The notes beneath the pieces were generated by a model. The model did no database searches, was not told the origin of the DNA, and worked only from the letters and a program-made list of their open reading frames with translations. A stretch of DNA of 64,000 nucleotides from Trueperaceae bacterium (GTDB lineage: Bacteria > Deinococcota > Deinococci > Deinococcales > Trueperaceae): positions 1-64,000 of the forward strand of contig DASVCN010000019.1 of assembly GCA_036381595.1 (NCBI GenBank). The letters run 5' to 3'. The translations under genes were made by a program, and so were the position numbers. The stretch's first letter is position 1. Each line of letters starts with the position of its first letter. This document shows, piece after piece, positions 59,694 through 64,000 of this stretch.

Positions 59694-60174
59694 GGGCTAG
59701 AGCCAAGGCGTCGGCGACGTGGTGGCTGGTCATGCGCGCAGCGGCGTCGGCAGGCAGTTCGAGCAGTCCGCGGACCATGTAGGAGACCTGCTCCTTAGAG
59801 GCGCGGCCGCTGCCCACCAGCGCCTGTTTAACCTCCATCGGGCCGTACTCGAAGACCTCGACCCCGTTGCGGTCGGCGGCGAGCAGGACCACGCCCAAAG
59901 CCTGGCCGACCTTGAACGCCGTCTCCTTCTGCTGGTGGAAGTACTGCCCCTCTACCGCCAGCGCGTCGGGCTTGTGGAGCGCGAGGAACTCGCTCACCTC
60001 GTCGTAGATCTGGGCAAGCCGGTCGGTCTGACGGCTTCTGCTCCTGGTCGTCACCAGCCTGGCGCCCAGCCAGCGGGTCCGCTTGCCCTCCTCACGCACC
60101 GCGCCCAGGCCCAGGTTGGCAAGGCCCGGGTCGAGCCCGACCACGGTGATGGGGGATCGCTCCGCTTCGTGCAC
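59641..60174 (-). CDS. ruvC: Crossover junction endodeoxyribonuclease RuvC
   Basis: RuvC, 177 residues, cuts Holliday junctions in recombination and repair. The four carboxylates are in place: Asp15 (VVGLDPGLANLGLG), Glu75 (ALAVEGQYFHQQKET), and the Asp-containing end (SHHVADALALALTHL, Asp155) with an adjacent histidine. GTG 60174 is leaderless, with TACAGT 6 bp upstream. The C-terminus overlaps the convergent GH13 gene by 53 bp. Confidence 0.92.
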   Translation of the reverse strand: MHEAERSPITVVGLDPGLANLGLGAVREEGKRTRWLGARLVTTRSRSRQTDRLAQIYDEVSEFLALHKPDALAVEGQYFHQQKETAFKVGQALGVVLLAADRNGVEVFEYGPMEVKQALVGSGRASKEQVSYMVRGLLELPADAAARMTSHHVADALALALTHLSARRLKALTLPPR

Positions 60175-60180
60175 TGAGGC

Positions 60181-60186
60181 ACTGTA
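60181..60186 (-). promoter_or_regulatory. Leaderless -10 box of ruvC
   Basis: TACAGT on the minus strand, 6 bp before GTG 60174, with no ribosome site. Confidence 0.5.
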
Positions 60187-60246
60187 ACAAGCTGCCGGCG
60201 CCGCCTCCGCTTCTGCCTCAGCGTCGATACGCCGCTAGGGCGTAGC

Positions 60247-61587
60247 TCAGTACTCCGTCAGGTACTGCCTGAGTTCCCAGTCGTGCACGGCGATCCGGTA
60301 CTCGTCGTACTCGCGGGTCTTGGCGGCCAGGAAGTTCTCGTAGACATGTTCTCCCAGCGCTCTGCGGATGACGGCGTCGCGCCGCAGTTCGCCTACTGCT
60401 TCGCGCAGAGTGGCCGGCAACTCTTTGATCTTGTGCCGGCGCCGGTCGCGCACGCTCATCTGGTAGATGTTCCTCTGGATGGCTGGCGGGGGGATGATCC
60501 CCTTCTCGATCCCGTCGAGACCGGCGGCGAGCATCACCGCGAGCGCGAGGTAGGGGTTGCAGGAGGGATCGGGCATGCGCAGTTCGGTGCGAGTGCCCAC
60601 GCCCCTGCGTGCCGGGATCCTGATCATGGCGCTGCGGTTGGACGCCGACCAGGCGATGTTCGTTGGCGCCTCGTAGCCGGGGGTGAGCCGCTTGTACGAG
60701 TTGACGGTGGGGTTGGTGACGGCCACCATCCCCCGGGAGTGCTCGAGCAGCCCGCCGATCCAGTTGAGCGCCAGGTCGGAGAGCTGGTACTCGGTGCCCT
60801 CGTCGTAGAAAGCGTTCTGGCCGTCCTTGAAGATCGAGAGGTGGGTATGCATCCCGGAACCGTTGATGCCGCCCACCGGCTTCGGCATGAAGGTTGCGTG
60901 CAGACCGTGATTCTTGGCGATCCGCTTGACCACCGTACGGAAGGTCGCGATGCTGTCTGCGCTCTCGAGGGCGGGGGCGTACTTGAAGTCGATCTCGTGC
61001 TGCCCCGGGGCGACCTCGTGGTGGGCCGCCTCGATCTCGAAGCCCATCTCGACGAGGGCGTCGACCATGTCGCGCCGAGCGTCCTCGCCTTCATCGATCG
61101 GAGCCAGGTCGAAGTAGCCGGCGCCGTCGTTGGTGACGGTCGTCGGGTTGCCGCCCTCATCTCGCTCGAAGAGGAAGAACTCCGGTTCGGGCCCGACGTA
61201 CATGTCGTCGAAACCCAGGTTCTGCAACCGTTCTACCTGCTTCCTCAGCACATAGCGCGGGTCTCCGGGGAAGGGCCTGCCGTCGGGGAAGGCGATGTCG
61301 CAGATGATGCGGGCGATGCGGCCGTTCGCGTTGCCCTCGACGATCTCGGGCAGGACCAGGAACGTCTGGTAGTCGGGCTTGAGGAGCATGTCCGACTCTT
61401 CGATCCGGGTGAATCCCTCGACCGAGGAGCCATCGAACATCAACTCACCGTCGAGCGCCTTGTCGAACTGAGATGCCGGCACCTCTACGTTCTTGCTGTG
61501 GCCAAGGATGTCGGAGAACTGCATCCGTAGGAAGCGGACCTTCTCCGATTCCAGGGTCGAGCGGATGTCTGCGGCGGTAAGGGCCAT
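60247..61587 (-). CDS. glnA: Glutamine synthetase, type I
   Basis: GlnA, 446 residues, makes glutamine from glutamate, ammonia and ATP. The active-site elements are MFDGSSVEGFTRIEESDMLLKPD, the metal site YVGPEPEFFLF, the ammonia-pocket GGINGSGMHTHLSIF and the glutamate-binding loop KRLTPGYEAPTNIAWSASNRSAMIRIP. Length and the absence of the adenylylation-site Tyr context point to the GSI-alpha type seen in Gram-positives and Thermus. A GGAG site precedes ATG 61587. Confidence 0.97.
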   Translation of the reverse strand: MALTAADIRSTLESEKVRFLRMQFSDILGHSKNVEVPASQFDKALDGELMFDGSSVEGFTRIEESDMLLKPDYQTFLVLPEIVEGNANGRIARIICDIAFPDGRPFPGDPRYVLRKQVERLQNLGFDDMYVGPEPEFFLFERDEGGNPTTVTNDGAGYFDLAPIDEGEDARRDMVDALVEMGFEIEAAHHEVAPGQHEIDFKYAPALESADSIATFRTVVKRIAKNHGLHATFMPKPVGGINGSGMHTHLSIFKDGQNAFYDEGTEYQLSDLALNWIGGLLEHSRGMVAVTNPTVNSYKRLTPGYEAPTNIAWSASNRSAMIRIPARRGVGTRTELRMPDPSCNPYLALAVMLAAGLDGIEKGIIPPPAIQRNIYQMSVRDRRRHKIKELPATLREAVGELRRDAVIRRALGEHVYENFLAAKTREYDEYRIAVHDWELRQYLTEY

Positions 61588-61820
61588 CGGTTGCTCCTCA
61601 GCTGTAATTTGCCGAATGTACGCCCGGCAGGCGACACGTGGCTCGTGCGACTCGGATTATGACACGCGGGCATCCTCTAGTAGGCCGGATGTCATGTGGC
61701 TATGTATCAGGCGACATATATCGGTCTGACGACTTGACCGGAGTCGATCTCTCCGTGAACTCCATCCGGATGCAAACGCTCGGGGGGTTAATAGATCCGT
61801 CACCATCGCCGCTACCCGCG

Positions 61821-61849
61821 TTGACACTGTCCAGGAGCGCGGTTATCAT
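61821..61849 (+). promoter_or_regulatory. Sigma-70 promoter of the amino-acid binding protein gene
   Basis: TTGACA (61821-61826), a 17-bp spacer and TATCAT (61844-61849) predict a start site near 61856, within the left arm of the inverted repeat below. Confidence 0.7.
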
Positions 61850-61851
61850 GC

Positions 61852-61905
61852 CGACAATCGACAAGTAGTGGTTTCCACCACATCGTGGGAAACGGTCGAT
61901 TGTCG
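61852..61905 (+). promoter_or_regulatory. 11-bp inverted repeat in the leader
   Basis: CGACAATCGAC (61852-61862) and GTCGATTGTCG (61895-61905) are perfectly complementary. The 32-nt loop contains a second helix (GTTTCC-AC with GTGGGAAAC). It lies at the predicted transcription start, so it may be a two-part operator or a structured 5' leader ahead of the GGAGG ribosome site. Confidence 0.5.
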
Positions 61906-61928
61906 CGACTGCCAGCTTGGAGGAATGA

Positions 61929-63191
61929 ATGAAAAGAGTACTTTCACTCGTCGTCTTGCTCTCGCTCAGCATCGCGCTGGCGCAGGGCGCTCCGCCGGTT
62001 GTCAAGATCGGGACGCTGAACGCCTATACCGGCGCTCTGGCCGAGTTCGGACCGGCGATCAGGAACGGCGCCGAACTCGCTGCGAAGCAGATCAACGAGG
62101 CGGCCGAAGCCGTCTTCGGCGGACCGATCATCGAGCTCGTCCACGCCGACGCCGCCACCAACCCGGCCGTTGCCGTCGACCAGGCACGCTCGCTGGTCAA
62201 CACCGAGGGCGTCGTAGCCATCGTGGGCGCGCTCTCCAGCGGCGTCACCGTGCCGGTTGCCGAGTCGGTCGCCATCCCTTCCGAGGTCGTGATGATCTCG
62301 CCGGCCAGCACCAGCCCGCTCATCAGCGTCATGGAGACCGACAGCGACTGGCTCTTCCGCACGGTCGCATCGGATGCGCTGCAGGGCATCGTTGGCGCCC
62401 AGCTCGCCCGCGGCGAGATCGTCGACGGCTACGAAGGCATGACCGCAGCCACGATCTACGTGAACAACCCGTACGGCCAGGGGCTTAGCCGCGCCTTCGC
62501 GGAAGCGTTCGAGGCGCGCGGCGGCCAGGTGCTCGCCCAGGTCCCGCACCCGGAGGAACCGCAGCCGACCTACGCCTCGGTGCTCGAGTCGGCCCTCGCC
62601 GGCGACCCCGACATCGTTCTGGCCATCAGTTACCCGGGTCAGGCGACCGTCTACATGGCAGAGGCGCGCGACCTCTACGCCTTCGACGACTGGCAGCTGG
62701 TCGACGGCACCAAGTCGCTTGAGATCGTGGAAGCCGTGGGTGCCGAGGCGCTCGCCGGGGACTATGGCACGGCTCCGGGGGCCGATCCCAGCTGGGCCGG
62801 CCAGGAGCGCTTCGTCGAACAGTACGAGGCCGAGTACGGCGACCGTCCGCCGCTCCCCTTCATCGACACGGCTTACGACGCCGTAGCAACCCTTGGCCTG
62901 GCCATCGCCCAGACCATCGCTGACGGCGAGGAGGTCACCAGCGCCGCGATCCGCGATCGCCTTCGCCAGGTGGCTGGACCAGAGGGCGAAGTCGTGGGCG
63001 TCGGCGAGTTCGAGGAGGCGTTCCGCCTGATCGAGCTCGGCACCGACATCGACTACACCGGCGCTGCCGGCACGGTCGACTACGACGATGCGGGCGACGT
63101 CGTCACTCCGGTCGAGATCTGGCAGTTCAACGATGCCGGCGAGATCGAGAGCGTCATGATCCGCACTGCGGATCAGATTCCGACCGAGTAG
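61929..63191 (+). CDS. Branched-chain amino acid ABC transporter substrate-binding protein
   Basis: A 420-residue periplasmic protein of the LivJ/LivK type (Peripla_BP_6). The signal peptide is residues 1-19 (MKRVLSLVVLLSLSIALAQ). The opening VKIGTLNAYTGALAEFGPAIRNGAELAAKQIN, then VAIVGALSSGVTVPVAESVAIPSEV and TAATIYVNNPYGQGLSRAFAEAFEARGGQV are typical of the two-lobed binding fold. The ligand is probably a branched-chain or related amino acid; amides and urea bind some relatives. The ATG is preceded by GGAGG. A LivM-type permease lies 600 bp further on, on the opposite strand. Confidence 0.93.
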   Translation: MKRVLSLVVLLSLSIALAQGAPPVVKIGTLNAYTGALAEFGPAIRNGAELAAKQINEAAEAVFGGPIIELVHADAATNPAVAVDQARSLVNTEGVVAIVGALSSGVTVPVAESVAIPSEVVMISPASTSPLISVMETDSDWLFRTVASDALQGIVGAQLARGEIVDGYEGMTAATIYVNNPYGQGLSRAFAEAFEARGGQVLAQVPHPEEPQPTYASVLESALAGDPDIVLAISYPGQATVYMAEARDLYAFDDWQLVDGTKSLEIVEAVGAEALAGDYGTAPGADPSWAGQERFVEQYEAEYGDRPPLPFIDTAYDAVATLGLAIAQTIADGEEVTSAAIRDRLRQVAGPEGEVVGVGEFEEAFRLIELGTDIDYTGAAGTVDYDDAGDVVTPVEIWQFNDAGEIESVMIRTADQIPTE

Positions 63192-63199
63192 AGGTTTTC

Positions 63200-63256
63200 T
63201 CGGGCGTTGGCCCGAAGGCAGGTCGAGGCGCGCGCCCCCGTTCCGTGGCGCGCGCC
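63200..63256 (+). terminator. Paired hairpins after the binding-protein gene
   Basis: TCGGGC-GTTG-GCCCGA (63200-63215) is followed by GGCGCGCG (63227-63234) pairing with CGCGCGCC (63249-63256). The first begins 8 bp after the stop codon. Neither is followed by a long T-run, so termination is likely but not certain. Confidence 0.5.
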
Positions 63257-63354
63257 GACGTTTGTCGTCATGAGACCCGGCGATGCCCCGTTCCGCATCG
63301 GATCGTCGGCTTGCGAACAGGCAGCCCGAGGCGCTACCCCCCTGCGGAAGTATG

Positions 63355-63633
63355 TACGAACGCGCGTGCATGAGGAGCAGGCTCGGGCCGAGCCGCGCCG
63401 TGGGAAGGTAGGCCATAGCGGAACAAGATCAGTCTGAAGCGGATCGAACGACTAGAATCGCTGGTTTCAGTTCGGCTTGAGCCGAAACGTCGCGGGCATC
63501 TGCCGCGGAGCCGCGCTGTTCGATCCACGATTATCTCTGGCATGGGCTCGGTCCCTGGACATCTGCCGGTACCAGGTCGGCGAACACGTGGCAAGTTTGC
63601 GCCTCGGCCCAGATCTATGCACGCGCGTTCGTA
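63355..63633. repeat. Element bounded by a perfect 17-bp inverted repeat
   Basis: TACGAACGCGCGTGCAT (63355-63371) and its exact complement (63617-63633) bound a 279-bp segment. Inside is a nested 9-bp inverted repeat (GGATCGAAC at 63441-63449, GTTCGATCC at 63518-63526) and a hairpin TTCGGC-TTGA-GCCGAA (63471-63486). No gene, transposase or target-site duplication is seen. It could be a MITE-like element or a structured RNA. Confidence 0.7.
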
Positions 63634-63675
63634 GGGAGTTGATTGGCGGGTGGTAGGTGGGGGTACGAGGCGGGG

Positions 63676-63786
63676 GTGAGGCGCCCGGTGATCGGCGCGG
63701 TGGGGCGCCCGCGGGGGCGGCGGGGTGGAGCGCCTGGGGAGCGGCGCGGTGAGGCGCCCGGTGGGGCGCCCGGTGAGGCGGGTCGC
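63676..63786. repeat. Degenerate 12-bp tandem repeat, GTGAGGCGCCCG
   Basis: About nine units of a 12-bp motif follow one another, with three nearly exact copies (63676, near 63750 and 63762) and several diverged ones. They lie between the inverted-repeat element and the stop of the permease gene. The open frames across them are not credible genes. Confidence 0.7.
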
Positions 63787-63791
63787 CGGCG

Positions 63792-64000
63792 CTACTCCCT
63801 GGCGACCCGCGAAACGGTCTTCTCCTCCTCTAGTATGCCCTTGGGACGGTAGAGGAGGATCGCCAGCAGCAGCAGGGCGATGAACAGGTAGCGCAGGTAG
63901 GGCGCCCGAGCCGCCAGCTCGGGGGAAATCGAGGCCAGCACGGGCCTCATGAGATCGTCGATGACGAAGACGGTGCCCGACCAGACTGCCCAGATCGCGA
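63792..64000 (-). CDS. Branched-chain amino acid ABC transporter permease (LivM type), 5' part missing
   Basis: The last 68 residues of a membrane permease that continues beyond the right edge. The visible part reads IWAVWSGTVFVIDDLMRPV, then a final helix (LRYLFIALLLLAILLYRPKGIL) and EEEKTVSRVARE. The ending LYRPKGIL is the typical C-terminus of LivM and LivH permeases (F/Y-R-P-x-G-L/I). It supports a liv transport locus with the binding protein at 61929, although the two genes converge. Confidence 0.82.
   Translation of the reverse strand, partial: AIWAVWSGTVFVIDDLMRPVLASISPELAARAPYLRYLFIALLLLAILLYRPKGILEEEKTVSRVARE

Larger units (their letters stand above)
61588..61928. other. Divergent intergenic region between glnA and the amino-acid binding protein
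   Basis: 341 bp with no gene. It holds the binding-protein promoter and an inverted repeat (listed separately), and a 9-bp direct repeat CAGGCGACA at 61628-61636 and 61708-61716, exactly 80 bp apart. No clean glnA promoter is recognised; a CATAAT element lies on the minus strand near 61660. Confidence 0.6.

Noticed and set aside
63355-63633. A complete insertion sequence.
   Set aside because: There is no transposase frame inside and no target-site duplication outside the arms.
63676-63786. A CRISPR array.
   Set aside because: The units are contiguous 12-mers with no spacers and no cas genes are present.
63643-63852. An open frame across the 12-bp tandem repeat.
   Set aside because: The product is low-complexity Gly/Arg/Pro sequence and overlaps the end of the LivM-type gene.

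Overview
The window reads as chromosomal DNA of a high-GC Gram-negative-type bacterium of the Deinococcota (Deinococcus-Thermus phylum). Several genes point there: a complete LysW-dependent lysine/arginine cluster (lysW, lysX, lysY, lysZ, lysJ, lysK), a ferredoxin of the Thermus seven-iron type, a bacillithiol enzyme (BshC), a ComB-family phosphatase, trehalose synthase, and repeated leaderless promoters with a -10 box 5-6 bases before the start codon. A Truepera-like lineage is my guess. There are no phage genes, transposases or CRISPR arrays.

Layout. 1-2.9 kb: D-Ala-D-Ala ligase (cut by the window edge), an enoyl-CoA hydratase and a LEA-type lipoprotein. 3-16.3 kb: one co-directional minus-strand block of ten genes. 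It starts with a serine palmitoyltransferase-like PLP enzyme and a GNAT-type acyltransferase. It continues with a CPBP membrane protein, an NAD-dependent reductase/epimerase, two tandem MGDG-synthase-like glycosyltransferases and a YbhN-type membrane protein. It ends with an FtsX/ATPase ABC exporter and an MMPL transporter. I read it as a candidate sphingolipid/glycolipid synthesis and export operon. 16.6-21.8 kb: a GNAT, then a dense housekeeping operon efp-accB-accC-asp23-nusB-folD-PAP2. 21.8-30.4 kb (minus): comF, a polyprenyl synthetase, a small membrane protein and a full oligopeptide/dipeptide ABC importer, with an intrinsic terminator between the binding protein and its permeases. 30.5-42.9 kb: secG, tRNA-Leu(CAA), purQ-purL-purF, a WecG-type glycosyltransferase, comB, bshC, a coiled-coil protein, guaB, a VOC protein and a thioesterase.

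43-50.1 kb: the lysine cluster, interrupted by a DinB-like and a YcaQ-like gene. Its carrier protein LysW keeps the C-terminal EDWGE tail but lacks all zinc-finger cysteines. lysK has no ordinary start codon. 50.1-54.5 kb: ferredoxin, a 629-residue protein of unknown function, and a three-gene operon encoding a lipoprotein with a cohesin-like domain, a small secreted protein and a secreted dockerin protein with a degenerate metalloprotease motif. This operon is coupled to trehalose synthase. 54.5-64 kb: trehalose synthase, an unusual 1,120-residue GH13 protein, ruvC, glnA, a branched-chain amino acid binding protein, a repeat-rich intergenic region with a perfect 17-bp inverted repeat, and the end of a LivM-type permease.

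The strongest candidates for something undescribed are the sphingolipid-like operon, the cohesin-dockerin operon, the cysteine-free LysW and the 279-bp inverted-repeat element near the right edge. All functions are read from sequence alone; no database search was run.
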